The translations under genes were made by a program, and so were the position numbers. A stretch of DNA of 64,000 nt, taken from contig CAROLD010000009.1 of assembly GCA_949035555.1 (NCBI GenBank), positions 5,216 to 69,215 on the forward strand, read 5' to 3'. The notes beneath the pieces were generated by a model that made no database searches, had not been told where the DNA came from, and saw only the letters and a list, made by a program, of their open reading frames with translations. Each line of letters starts with the position of its first letter. Positions within the stretch are counted from its first letter, which is position 1. Shown here piece after piece: positions 25,170 to 34,129 of this stretch. Source of the stretch: an uncultured bacterium (GTDB lineage Bacteria; Cyanobacteriota; Vampirovibrionia; Gastranaerophilales; Gastranaerophilaceae).

Positions 25170-26260
25170 TGAAGAATAAATACTGGATTGCTTTTTCATC
25201 AATCGAGCAAATAGACAGCAGATTTATTTTAAGATTATATAACTATTTTGGAGACATTGAGAAAGCTTTTAACTGTTCGCTAAATGAATTAAAAAACATC
25301 GACGGACTCAGTGTGAAAAAGGCTGAAAATTTTATCAAATATCGTGATAAAGTTGATATTGACCGTACGTTTACGGAAGTTGAAACACGCGGGATAAATT
25401 TTCTTACTCTTGAAGACGAAAACTATCCGAGAATGTTGAAAAACATTGAAAATCCGCCGGCTGTTTTATATTATAAAGGCAAACTTTTTGAATGTAATCT
25501 TGATAAAACACTCGCTGTTGTCGGCTCAAGAAAAGCCAGTATGCATGCAAAAGATAATTTAAAGAAAATTATCAGAGATTTGAGCGGAACAGATATTTGT
25601 ATAGTGTCAGGTTTAGCGTCCGGAATTGATACTGTTGCACATACAGCTTCAATAGAAAATAATATTAAAACAATCGGAGTTATCGCAAGCGGTTTTGATT
25701 TTACATATCCTGCGAGTAACAAAACTCTTTATCATAACATTGAAAACGGTTACGGAGCAGTTTTATCGGAGTATTATCCTACGTTTGAGCCTGTGAAATT
25801 CAGATTCCCGCAACGCAACAGAATTGTTTCGGGACTTTCTTACGGAACACTTGTTGCAGAAGCTTCCTTAAAAAGCGGTGCGTTAATTACTGCGAATTTA
25901 ACCCTTGAGCAAGGAAGAGAGTTGATGTGTATTCCGGGTGAAATTTCAAACCCTAATACTCAGGGAATTTATAAACTTCTCAAAAACGGTGCAACACTTG
26001 TAACCGAAAGTGAAGATATTTTAAATGCTTTGAATTGGGAAATTAAAAAAGAAGTCGAAACCCGTCAGCAGTTAACTCTTCCGATGTTGACTCCTGATGA
26101 AGAAAAAATTTATAATAATATAGAAATAGAAGAAAAAGGTGTAGATGAACTTTTGTCGCTGACAGGTTTAAAGTTGGATGATTTGCTTATGAACTTGACA
26201 ACGATGGAGCTTAAGGGCATAATAAAACAATGTAACGGGGATAGATACATAAAGGTATAA
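25169..26260 (+). CDS. dprA: DNA-processing protein DprA
   Basis: A 363-aa RecA loader on single-stranded DNA, needed for natural transformation. An N-terminal helical region (1-80) precedes the Rossmann core (about 105-300; VVGSRKAS, VSGLASGIDTVAHTASI, FPQRNRIVSGLS). The C-terminal winged helix (about 305-363) carries DELLSLTGLKLDDLL. Start overlaps the TPR gene stop (TAATG). It neighbours topA, a common arrangement in bacteria. Confidence 0.93.
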   Translation: MKNKYWIAFSSIEQIDSRFILRLYNYFGDIEKAFNCSLNELKNIDGLSVKKAENFIKYRDKVDIDRTFTEVETRGINFLTLEDENYPRMLKNIENPPAVLYYKGKLFECNLDKTLAVVGSRKASMHAKDNLKKIIRDLSGTDICIVSGLASGIDTVAHTASIENNIKTIGVIASGFDFTYPASNKTLYHNIENGYGAVLSEYYPTFEPVKFRFPQRNRIVSGLSYGTLVAEASLKSGALITANLTLEQGRELMCIPGEISNPNTQGIYKLLKNGATLVTESEDILNALNWEIKKEVETRQQLTLPMLTPDEEKIYNNIEIEEKGVDELLSLTGLKLDDLLMNLTTMELKGIIKQCNGDRYIKV

Positions 26261-26269
26261 GAAATAGAA

Positions 26270-28585
26270 ATGGCAGAAACGAAGAGTAAAGCAAAAGAGA
26301 AATCATTAGTTATAGTTGAGTCGCCTGCAAAATCAAAAACAATCAAAAAAATTCTTGGCGACGCATATCAAATCGAGGCGAGCTACGGGCATGTCCGTAA
26401 TTTGCCGACCAAAGATTCATCAACAGACAATCTGGGTTTTGACGTAAACAATAACTTTACTCCAAAATTTGAGGTAATCCCGGGCAAACAACAGGTTGTA
26501 AAAAAACTGAATGATTTAGCCAAAAAAGTTGACAAAATTTATCTTGCATCCGACCCCGATCGTGAGGGAGAAGCTATTGCATGGCACGTAAGACAAATTC
26601 TGAAAGTGCCTGATGAAAAGATTTATAGAATTGTGTTTAACGAAATTACACCAAAAGCCGTAAAACACTCAGTAGAAAACCCTAGAACTATAGATATGGA
26701 TATGGTTCAGGCACAACAAACAAGACAAATTTTGGACAAGCTTGTAGGTTTTAAATTAAGTCCTGTATTGTGGAAACAAATCGGAAACAGAAACCTTTCA
26801 GCCGGGCGAGTTCAATCTGTTGCACTTCGTATGATTTGCGAAAGAGAAGAAGAGATTGAAAAATTTATCCCGCAGGAATACTGGTCAATCCACGCAAATC
26901 TTGATAAAGACGGAAAAGTTTTTGAAGCCGAATTGTCAAAAATTAAAGGAAAGTCTATTGAAAAAACTATTAAAAATAAAGACGAAGCACAAAAAATTGT
27001 AGACTATTTGACAAATCCGACTTCAGAATTTGAGGTTGCAAAAGTCACTAAAAAGACAATTAAACGTAAACCTACTGCGCCATTTATAACTTCAACAATG
27101 CAGCGTGCCGCATCTTCAAAACTTGGTTTTGGAGTTTCAAAAACTATGCAGGTTGCCCAAAAACTCTATGAAGGGGTTGAAATTGACGGCAATCCTGTCG
27201 GTTTGATTACCTATATGAGAACCGACTCTGTCAGAATTTCAGATGATGCTCAAAATATGGCTCAAGATTTTATTTTGCAGAATTATGGTGAAAAATATTA
27301 CCCTGAAAAGCCTAATATTTATGTAAAAGGTAAACAAAATGTTCAGGACGCGCACGAAGCTATCCGTCCTTCTTACCCTGAACGCACTCCTGAAAGTTTA
27401 AAAAAATATCTGGATAACGATCAGTACAAATTATATAAACTTATCTGGGAAAAATTTATGTCATCTCAAATGGCTCCTGCTGAAGTTGCGAATAAATCAA
27501 TTGAAATAAATTCAGGCGATTATACACTGAAGGCGGGCACAAGCAAGATTATGTTTGACGGATTCTTGACACTTTATAATGATGCCGAAGAAGACGAAAA
27601 AGAATCTGATGCAAAAATCCCTGACTTAGAAAAAGGAGACAAAGTTCAATGTAAAAAAGTTGAACCGAAACAACACTTCACTCAGCCTCCTCCAAGATAT
27701 AACGAAGCATCTTTGGTAAAAGCTCTGGAAGAACACGGTATCGGTCGTCCGTCAACTTACGCAACGATTATTACAGTAATTCAAACCCGTAAATACGTCG
27801 AGAAAAAGGATAAAGCTCTTCATCCGACCCTTCTCGGACGTACGGTTTCAAAACAGCTTGTTTCACAGTTTTCGGATATCATGGACTATAAATTTACTGC
27901 AGGAATGGAAGAGAAACTTGATAAAATTGCCGAAAAAGAAGCTGTTTGGGTAAAAGTTCTGGAAGATTTTTACGCCCCTTTTATGGCGGAAGTTAACTCT
28001 GTAATGAAAACCGCAGAACGCGTTACAATCGAGACAAAAGTTAAATGTCCGAATTGCGGTAAACCAATGGTTTTAAGAACAAGCAAAAAAGGAACACAAT
28101 TCTTGGGATGTTCAGGTTATCCTGACTGTAAAACCGCAATGTCTCTGAACGTTATGCAGGAGCTTGAAGGCGAGAATGAGGATAGCACAGCGGAAAAACC
28201 GCAGGAAATATGCGAAGAAAAATGCGAGAAATGCGGTTCTGATATGACTTTCAAAATCGGTCCTTACGGAAAGTATATGGAATGTATAAATGCTGAATGC
28301 AAACACCGCAAACCGTTTAGAAAATCAACAGGTGTAACCTGCCCGAAATGCGGCAAAGGAACTATCGTTGAACGTAAATCAAAACGCGGAACAGTATTTT
28401 TTGGATGTGATAAGTATCCTGAATGTGATTTTGTCCTCTGGAATGAACCGACAGGCGAAACTTGCCCTGAATGCGGCAGTCTTCTTGTTAAAAAAGTTTT
28501 GAAAAAAGGTACTGTTGTAGCTTGCTCAAGTATGAAATGCGGGTACAAAAAAGAACAGGAAGAAACTGAAACTCAAGAAACATAA
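26270..28585 (+). CDS. topA: DNA topoisomerase I
   Basis: A 771-aa type IA topoisomerase relaxing negative supercoils. The TOPRIM domain comes first (VIVESPAKSKTI; DPDREGEAIAWH), and the catalytic tyrosine is Tyr315 in GLITYMRTDS. The end carries four C4 zinc-ribbon units (about 585-765; CPNCGKPMVL, CEKCGSDMTF, CPKCGKGTIV, CPECGSLLVK). Start ATG at 26270, 9 nt after dprA, with only a weak ribosome-binding site. Confidence 0.96.
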   Translation: MAETKSKAKEKSLVIVESPAKSKTIKKILGDAYQIEASYGHVRNLPTKDSSTDNLGFDVNNNFTPKFEVIPGKQQVVKKLNDLAKKVDKIYLASDPDREGEAIAWHVRQILKVPDEKIYRIVFNEITPKAVKHSVENPRTIDMDMVQAQQTRQILDKLVGFKLSPVLWKQIGNRNLSAGRVQSVALRMICEREEEIEKFIPQEYWSIHANLDKDGKVFEAELSKIKGKSIEKTIKNKDEAQKIVDYLTNPTSEFEVAKVTKKTIKRKPTAPFITSTMQRAASSKLGFGVSKTMQVAQKLYEGVEIDGNPVGLITYMRTDSVRISDDAQNMAQDFILQNYGEKYYPEKPNIYVKGKQNVQDAHEAIRPSYPERTPESLKKYLDNDQYKLYKLIWEKFMSSQMAPAEVANKSIEINSGDYTLKAGTSKIMFDGFLTLYNDAEEDEKESDAKIPDLEKGDKVQCKKVEPKQHFTQPPPRYNEASLVKALEEHGIGRPSTYATIITVIQTRKYVEKKDKALHPTLLGRTVSKQLVSQFSDIMDYKFTAGMEEKLDKIAEKEAVWVKVLEDFYAPFMAEVNSVMKTAERVTIETKVKCPNCGKPMVLRTSKKGTQFLGCSGYPDCKTAMSLNVMQELEGENEDSTAEKPQEICEEKCEKCGSDMTFKIGPYGKYMECINAECKHRKPFRKSTGVTCPKCGKGTIVERKSKRGTVFFGCDKYPECDFVLWNEPTGETCPECGSLLVKKVLKKGTVVACSSMKCGYKKEQEETETQET

Positions 28586-28596
28586 GGAGTTTAATT

Positions 28597-29820
28597 ATGG
28601 CTGTAGATAAGATGTTACTGCTTGAACGCTATAAGAAGCTTAAAGCTGAAGGCGTTAGTATTACTCTTATGGAGTTGAAGAAACAAATGGAAGCAGAAGA
28701 ACAACAGCCTGTCGAGTCTGTTTCCGTTGAACAGGAACAAGCGATTGAACAGTCTGTTTTTGCAGATGTCTCATCTGAAATGCCGAAAGCTCAAGAGTTG
28801 CCTTCTTCTCAGGAGTTTCAGCCACAAATGCAATGGCAGACAACATATGCACAATCATATAATCCTTCGCAGGTTGAGCAAACTCCGCCAACCTCAGGCT
28901 ATACACCTGTCGAACAACCGCAGGCTAAATATTGTGGCAATGTTTCAAAGATTCGGAATGAACAGTCTAATTTAGAAAAATTGAAGTTTGGATTGATAGG
29001 ATATCCTCTCGGGCATTCGCTTTCAAGTTATATCCATGATGCCGGTTTTAATAGTTTAGGGCTTAGTGCGTCTTATGAAATTCTGGAAACCCCGCCAGAC
29101 AAACTTGTTGATAGGATAAAATTTTTGAAATTTAACAACTACAGTGGATTCAATGTTACAATTCCTTTGAAACTGCCTGTTACAATGTTTTTAGATGCTG
29201 TTGATGCTTCGGCAGATATTGTGAATGCTGTTAATACTGTCGTCATAGACCCGCAAACCCGTGAAATGAAAGGGTATAACACTGATGTTATCGGGTTTAG
29301 AAACGCAATTCCTGAAGATGTAACACTTTTTGGTAAAGTTGCAGGTGTTCTCGGCACAGGCGGAGCTGCGCGAGCTGCGATTACAGCTTTGGCGCAAAGT
29401 CAGGTTAAAGAAATTAAATTATATACTCGTAATATTCCTAACTCTCTAGAGCTTTTGAATTACCTGAGAAAAACTTTTCCGTCTGTTGAATTTAATGCAT
29501 ATCAAATTGAGCGAATACGTGATTTATCTGATGTAAATATTCTGGTTAACACTACGCCAATCGGAATGCAAGGAAGAGCAGCTGATATGACTCCTGTAGA
29601 AGAAAATGAATTAAGAACATTGCCGGAAGGTGCCGTTGTTTATGATGTAATCTATAATCCTAAAAAGACAGTCCTTTTAAAACTTGCTCAAAAAAATGGA
29701 TACAGAACAATCAACGGTGTTGATATGTTTATTCATCAGGCATTAGCGGCTGAAAAAATTTGGACTGGCAGAACGCCAGATTTTAAGGATATGAAAATCG
29801 CCGCACTTGAAAATTTATAA
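28597..29820 (+). CDS. aroE: Shikimate dehydrogenase with a 125-residue N-terminal extension
   Basis: A 407-aa protein. AroE proper spans about 128-405: FGLIGYPLGHSLS, the catalytic lysine in FNVTIPLK, NTDVIGF, and the NADP motif GTGGAARAA. Ordinary AroE is about 275 aa. The extra front part has a charged helix (MLLLERYKKLKAEGVSITLM) then a Gln/Pro/Glu-rich linker. No internal ATG with a ribosome-binding site precedes the core, so the fusion looks real. It reduces 3-dehydroshikimate in the aromatic pathway. Last gene of the lptC unit; GGAG precedes the ATG. Confidence 0.9.
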   Translation: MAVDKMLLLERYKKLKAEGVSITLMELKKQMEAEEQQPVESVSVEQEQAIEQSVFADVSSEMPKAQELPSSQEFQPQMQWQTTYAQSYNPSQVEQTPPTSGYTPVEQPQAKYCGNVSKIRNEQSNLEKLKFGLIGYPLGHSLSSYIHDAGFNSLGLSASYEILETPPDKLVDRIKFLKFNNYSGFNVTIPLKLPVTMFLDAVDASADIVNAVNTVVIDPQTREMKGYNTDVIGFRNAIPEDVTLFGKVAGVLGTGGAARAAITALAQSQVKEIKLYTRNIPNSLELLNYLRKTFPSVEFNAYQIERIRDLSDVNILVNTTPIGMQGRAADMTPVEENELRTLPEGAVVYDVIYNPKKTVLLKLAQKNGYRTINGVDMFIHQALAAEKIWTGRTPDFKDMKIAALENL

Positions 29821-29827
29821 GAAATTC

Positions 29828-29855
29828 AAAAGGCGCCGCATACGCGGCGCCTTTT
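29828..29855. terminator. Bidirectional terminator
   Basis: AAAAGGCGCCGC pairs perfectly with GCGGCGCCTTTT around loop ATAC, between convergent aroE and the YtxH gene. Confidence 0.92.
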
Positions 29856-29878
29856 GTTAAGTCTGTTCAAGATGTGAT

Positions 29879-30208
29879 TTATTCATCATCATCTTCGTCA
29901 TCTTCATTTTTTTTAGATTTTTTTTCGTCTTCTTCGTTTGATTCTTCTTTTGAATCTTTTTGTTTAGCCATCAAATCTTGAATTTTTACTTTGATTTCAT
30001 CGCCTTTTTTTTGAAGTTCAGAAACTGCGTCGTCCGCTTTTGATTGGATTTGTTTTGCTGTTTCATCTGCTCTTCTTGCGACATCTTGAGCAGATTCAGC
30101 TAACAATCTTCTGGTTTCTTCGCCTGATTTTGGAGCTAATAAGATACCTGCGATAGCACCAATAGCGCCGCCAACTACAAAACCTGCTATAAATCTGGAT
30201 ACTGACAT
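29879..30208 (-). CDS. YtxH-domain protein with acidic tail
   Basis: A 109-aa small membrane-associated protein. A Gly/Ala-rich helix (about 5-27; VVGGAIGAIAGILLAPKSGEETR) is the YtxH mark, followed by a charged amphipathic helix (30-85) and a Lys/Asp/Glu tail. YtxH proteins are poorly understood and linked to stress in Bacillus. Third member of a YtxH, DUF948, YtxH set on this strand. RBS AAGGAG. Confidence 0.8.
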   Translation of the reverse strand: MSVSRFIAGFVVGGAIGAIAGILLAPKSGEETRRLLAESAQDVARRADETAKQIQSKADDAVSELQKKGDEIKVKIQDLMAKQKDSKEESNEEDEKKSKKNEDDEDDDE

Positions 30209-30278
30209 ATTTTAATTCTCCTTTTGTTCTTACATATTATAAATCTGTTTAGTCGGGTTAACATTGCCCGAAAGTTTA

Positions 30279-30647
30279 CTATTTTCTTTTGTTAAAGAAA
30301 GAGTAAACACTCATAAATCCTTTTAAAAAACCGCCGAAAATGCTTTCAGAAAAAGTTTTTGTTTTAGTGAGAGCATTTTCAAGACTTAATTTAACATTAC
30401 CAACGCCTTCATCTGTACTTTGTACAAGTGAATTGATTGAGTGAATTGTTTCGTTTAACTCTTTCAATGTAGGTTTAAGTTCTGTGTTTATAAGAATTGA
30501 TGATTCGTTCAGATTTTTTGATAATTCAGATAAATCTTTCAATAATTTCACTAGAAAAACTGCAATTACAATAACTACAATCCCTGTAGCTACTGCGAGA
30601 AAAGTTAAACCGTGATTTAGAATTACCTGTGAAAGTTCAATATTCAT
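30279..30647 (-). CDS. DUF948-family membrane protein
   Basis: A 122-aa protein with one hydrophobic segment (about 13-34) followed by a long coiled-coil-like region (LSELSKNLNESSILINTELKP to about residue 95). This is the YtxG/DUF948 architecture. It lies between two YtxH genes with gaps of 27 and 70 nt, the same association seen for ytxG-ytxH in Bacillus. Function unknown; probably a membrane-tethered helical bundle with its partners. Confidence 0.75.
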   Translation of the reverse strand: MNIELSQVILNHGLTFLAVATGIVVIVIAVFLVKLLKDLSELSKNLNESSILINTELKPTLKELNETIHSINSLVQSTDEGVGNVKLSLENALTKTKTFSESIFGGFLKGFMSVYSFFNKRK

Positions 30648-30674
30648 CTTTGTGTCCCTTTATTTTAATTATAA

Positions 30675-31001
30675 TTAGTAATCAAATTCGTTGTCACTTG
30701 AGTGATTTTCAATATCTTCAAGCGCTTTAGCTTTTAGCATTTTTTTTGATTTTACGGAATTACTCAATTTTCTAATTTGTCTTTCAAGTTTATATTTCAT
30801 CAAATCAACGGATTCAAGAGCTTGTTTTTTAGCTTCAGTAATTTGCGGTGCGTGTTTTTCGTAAAGGTCGCAAGCTGCATCTTTTAGTTCTTTTCTGGAT
30901 TCTTCACCCGGCTTTGGAGCAAAAAGAACACCTGCAACTATACCTCCGATGACACCTGCTATTACGCCCATTGAAAACATAAATGTTTTGTTTTTACTCA
31001 T
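30675..31001 (-). CDS. YtxH-domain protein
   Basis: A 108-aa YtxH protein. Glycine-rich membrane helix (about 7-27; GVIAGVIGGIVAGVLFAPKPGEESR), then a Lys-rich helical part with coiled-coil character. First gene of the YtxH-DUF948-YtxH group and a diverged paralogue of the protein at 29879-30208. Divergent from the pilin-like gene. Confidence 0.8.
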   Translation of the reverse strand: MSKNKTFMFSMGVIAGVIGGIVAGVLFAPKPGEESRKELKDAACDLYEKHAPQITEAKKQALESVDLMKYKLERQIRKLSNSVKSKKMLKAKALEDIENHSSDNEFDY

Positions 31002-31112
31002 AGTTGTAAACCTCGTCTTTCAAATTTCTTCATAATTGTAACATATTTTTTAGCTAATTTCAAGTGAATACATGCTAATTCCGGCAGGTAAAACTGTTTA
31101 ATAGCTATTTTA

Positions 31113-31141
31113 TTGCAAAACCTTCAAAATATTGTTATAAT
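31113..31141 (+). promoter_or_regulatory. Promoter of the pilin-like gene
   Basis: TTGCAA at 31113-31118, 17-nt spacer, TATAAT at 31136-31141. About 40 nt of leader precede the GTG, with AGGAG at 31171-31175. Confidence 0.65.
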
Positions 31142-31185
31142 TATAATATGGATATGATTGAGGGAATAAAAGGAGTTTTGATATA

Positions 31186-32307
31186 GTGATTAAAAGAACA
31201 AAAGAAGCGTTTACTCTTACAGAGGTTTTACTTGCTGTAGCCATTGTCGGCATAATTGCGGCACTGGTGTTGCCGGTAATTATTACAAAATATCAGGAAA
31301 ATGTTATGGAGTATATGGCAAAAAGACAAATTCAGTCAATAACATCAGCTTTAGAGTCATTAGCTATAACTGAAAATAAGTCTCGATTTGGCGAAACTAC
31401 AATGGGGCAAGGTATAAATGATGATGATCATACTGGAAAATTCTTAAAGAAAAATCTATTAGTTGCTAATTATATAGGTGAATTTTCATCTCCAACTATA
31501 TCAGAGGCTTTTGCTGATGAGTACTATAAATATGAAGAAAAGGACGGCAGCCATAAAAGAACGAAAGTTACACGTGCACAGCTTGATTTAAAAGGCTCTT
31601 GCGCGCAGCTAAAAAATGGTATCAGTATTTGTATAACTTCGCAATTTGGCGGTGTTCCAACTAAAGTTATTATGGATCTAAACGGGCTTAAAGGGCCAAA
31701 TATTATTGGAAGAGACCTTATAGAATGGACCAATTTACCTGCTATTAATGACTATGCTCCTGATAGATCCAGCGGAGCGCACCCTATTATTGCAGAAAAT
31801 GAAAGTCCTATCACACCTATACAAGCTCCGGAATGTACATCTATAACTTCCGATGCTTCTACAGGATGCTGTAAATGGAAAAGAGAACACGGTATGATTA
31901 CCGGTAAAAGTGATGTCTGCTGCGGGAATTCGGCAATTAGCGGTACTCTTTCAGCTTGTGCTGATAAAGTCGAAGTACATTTGAATTATTACCCAACTTC
32001 CTTAACTTCTGCAACAAGACCTTGGACTAAATCTAGCACTACATTTTACCTCAAACCTGCGATTGCGGTTGATACATTCCCCGCAGAGTTAGGTGTTAAA
32101 ATCAGATGCTCTGATGGAACATATCAGGGAGGCGTTTTGTCAGGTACTACAATAAAATCAGCGCTAAAATCCAATTCTGATGCACATTGGCCTGGTACCA
32201 TTAATAAAAATAGCTGTGTTTATCCTAATGAAAAGCTTTTATGGGATAATAACGGCTCCACAAAATATACTGTAAGTGGTGTTACTTATGAATTACACCA
32301 ACACTAA
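31186..32307 (+). CDS. Type IV pilin-like (prepilin N-terminus) exported protein
   Basis: A 373-aa protein starting with GTG. The N-terminus is a class III signal: short basic leader MIKRTKEA, then FTLTEVLLAVAIVGIIAAL. Prepilin peptidase normally cuts after Gly; here the -1 residue is Ala. The mature part is far longer than a major pilin (about 150 aa) and has clustered cysteines (around 225-265: CTSI, GCCKW, VCCGN, SACADK) suggesting disulfides. It could be a minor pilin, pseudopilin or pilus-tip adhesin. It stands alone between a strong promoter and a terminator, with no assembly genes nearby. Confidence 0.8.
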   Translation: MIKRTKEAFTLTEVLLAVAIVGIIAALVLPVIITKYQENVMEYMAKRQIQSITSALESLAITENKSRFGETTMGQGINDDDHTGKFLKKNLLVANYIGEFSSPTISEAFADEYYKYEEKDGSHKRTKVTRAQLDLKGSCAQLKNGISICITSQFGGVPTKVIMDLNGLKGPNIIGRDLIEWTNLPAINDYAPDRSSGAHPIIAENESPITPIQAPECTSITSDASTGCCKWKREHGMITGKSDVCCGNSAISGTLSACADKVEVHLNYYPTSLTSATRPWTKSSTTFYLKPAIAVDTFPAELGVKIRCSDGTYQGGVLSGTTIKSALKSNSDAHWPGTINKNSCVYPNEKLLWDNNGSTKYTVSGVTYELHQH

Positions 32308-32310
32308 TAA

Positions 32311-32341
32311 AAAAAATCCCTGTGTAAAACAGGGATTTTTT
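32311..32341. terminator. Bidirectional terminator
   Basis: AAAAAATCCCTGT pairs with ACAGGGATTTTTT around a 5-nt loop. It separates the convergent genes ending at 32307 and 32342. Confidence 0.88.
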
Positions 32342-32695
32342 TTATTTTTTTAATAGTCTTTTTAGTGTGAATATTATGTCAACTGCCATAAAAATTTTTT
32401 TCCAATCATTTGTAAGGATAAAATTAGCTATAGTTGTCAAAAGCGCAGGAGACAAGAATTTTTTGTAATCTTCTTTCTTTCTGTCAACGAAAAGTCCAAA
32501 GTCTTTCAGCTTCTTCAATATAGAACCGAAAGCTGTACGTATATCTGTAATTCTGCTCGCAATTATTGAACGATTGTCAGTGACAGCTTGAGATAGTTCG
32601 TAAACGGATTTTCTCGCTTTTTGTATCAGGCAAATCAATTCAATTGCGATTATTAATTCTGCTATAAAAATTATTGTAAAAAATACGACTAACAT
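32342..32695 (-). CDS. Hypothetical membrane-anchored protein
   Basis: A 117-aa protein with one strong N-terminal membrane helix (about 3-24) and a basic helical remainder. A weaker hydrophobic stretch lies near 75-110. It resembles in layout the DUF948/YtxH group at 29879-31001, but no family signature is clear. Ribosome-binding site weak; a TATAAT lies about 25 nt upstream on the minus strand. Divergent from murT. Confidence 0.6.
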   Translation of the reverse strand: MLVVFFTIIFIAELIIAIELICLIQKARKSVYELSQAVTDNRSIIASRITDIRTAFGSILKKLKDFGLFVDRKKEDYKKFLSPALLTTIANFILTNDWKKIFMAVDIIFTLKRLLKK

Positions 32696-32781
32696 CTTTC
32701 AACTTTTCTTACTTTTGTATTATATTAAACTTATAATATATTATTAACATATTTTTGGGAATACGTCTAGAGGACTATTTT

Positions 32782-34116
32782 ATGGGAAGAGTAAAATTTT
32801 ATACAGCATTAATACTTGCAAGACTGGCTTATGTTGCTATCCGTTTGTTGAACCGTTCTTCAGGTACCTCTTTTGTCGGAATGCTCACTTTAAAAATTTG
32901 CCCGGATTTTCTTTCTTATTGCCAAAAATATGTTAATAAATCCGTGACAGTTACTGGAACAAACGGTAAAACCACCACTTCAGGGCTTCTTGCTTATATT
33001 CTGGAAGAAGCTAAGGCTGATGTTTTGCACAACTTGAAAGGTGCAAATATGCTTACAGGCATAGCAAATGCTTTTGCGCTGAATTTGAATCTTTTCAAGA
33101 AGTTTGATTATGCTGTTTTAGAAGCAGATGAAGCATATTTAACAAAGCTGTATGATTATTTCAAAGCGGATTCTCTTCTTGTCACAAACCTTTTTCGCGA
33201 CCAACTGGACAGATATGGCGAACTTTCGACAACTGCAAGGTTTATACAAAATGCAATTGATAAAAATGAAAATTTGTCGCTGGTTTTGAACGCTGATGAC
33301 CCGCTGGTTACAAATTTCGGCAAAAATAGAAGTGCAAAGTATTACGGGTTTGAAGAGGTTGAATTCTGTTCTGATATTCATAATTCATCCTCAAATGCTC
33401 CGACCGAAGTATTTAACTGTGTTTGCGGAGTGCCGCTGAAATATACAAAGCAGTTTTTTGCGCAGGAAGGACATTACTTTTGCGAACTCTGCGGTTATAA
33501 ACGCCCTGAATTAGATTTTAAAGGGTATGTGAAAATTTTTGGTGACTATTCGGAATTGAAAGTCTTATTTAACGGTAAATCGTATGATTTTCGTGTTAAT
33601 CTTGTAGGTTTATACAATGCTTATAACGCTCTTGGTGCTGTTTCACAGGCACTTATGTTAGGAATTGATTATGAAGTTATTAAAAATGCTGTTTGTAATT
33701 ACAAATCAATATTTGGCAGAGCCGAAAGACGTGTTATAAAAGGGCATGATACCTTAATTCAGCTTATCAAAAATCCGACAGGTGCAAGCGAAGTTTTGAA
33801 AACCGTTGATTTGGCTTCAAATATTATTATTGCAATAAATGATAATTACGCTGACGGCAGAGATATTTCGTGGTTATGGGATAGTGATTTTGAACGATTA
33901 AAAGATGCACAAAAACTTATAATCACATCCGGTAACCGAGCAAAAGATATGGCTGTTCGTCTGAAATATGCGGGAATTCCTTCAAATCGTATTATTGTTG
34001 AAGAAGATTTGAGAAAAGCCGTTGAATTTGTAGCAAAATCTGATAATATAGAAGAAAGAATTACTATTTTGCCATCATATACGGCACTATTAAAGTTAAG
34101 TAAAATGAAATTTTAG
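32782..34116 (+). CDS. murT: Lipid II isoglutaminyl synthase subunit MurT
   Basis: A 444-aa Mur-ligase-family protein. The ATG at 32782 follows AGAGGAC; an in-frame TTG at 32755 is upstream of it. P-loop GTNGKTT is at 59-65. The inserted C4 zinc ribbon (about 209-237; CVCG and CELCG) and the DUF1727 C-terminus (NDNYADGRDISWLWDSDFE) are MurT-specific. MurT activates the D-Glu of lipid II and needs the glutaminase GatD for amidation. No gatD is in this window, whereas murT and gatD are usually adjacent. First of three genes with pdxJ. Confidence 0.9.
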   Translation: MGRVKFYTALILARLAYVAIRLLNRSSGTSFVGMLTLKICPDFLSYCQKYVNKSVTVTGTNGKTTTSGLLAYILEEAKADVLHNLKGANMLTGIANAFALNLNLFKKFDYAVLEADEAYLTKLYDYFKADSLLVTNLFRDQLDRYGELSTTARFIQNAIDKNENLSLVLNADDPLVTNFGKNRSAKYYGFEEVEFCSDIHNSSSNAPTEVFNCVCGVPLKYTKQFFAQEGHYFCELCGYKRPELDFKGYVKIFGDYSELKVLFNGKSYDFRVNLVGLYNAYNALGAVSQALMLGIDYEVIKNAVCNYKSIFGRAERRVIKGHDTLIQLIKNPTGASEVLKTVDLASNIIIAINDNYADGRDISWLWDSDFERLKDAQKLIITSGNRAKDMAVRLKYAGIPSNRIIVEEDLRKAVEFVAKSDNIEERITILPSYTALLKLSKMKF

Positions 34117-34129
34117 AAAGGATAGAATT

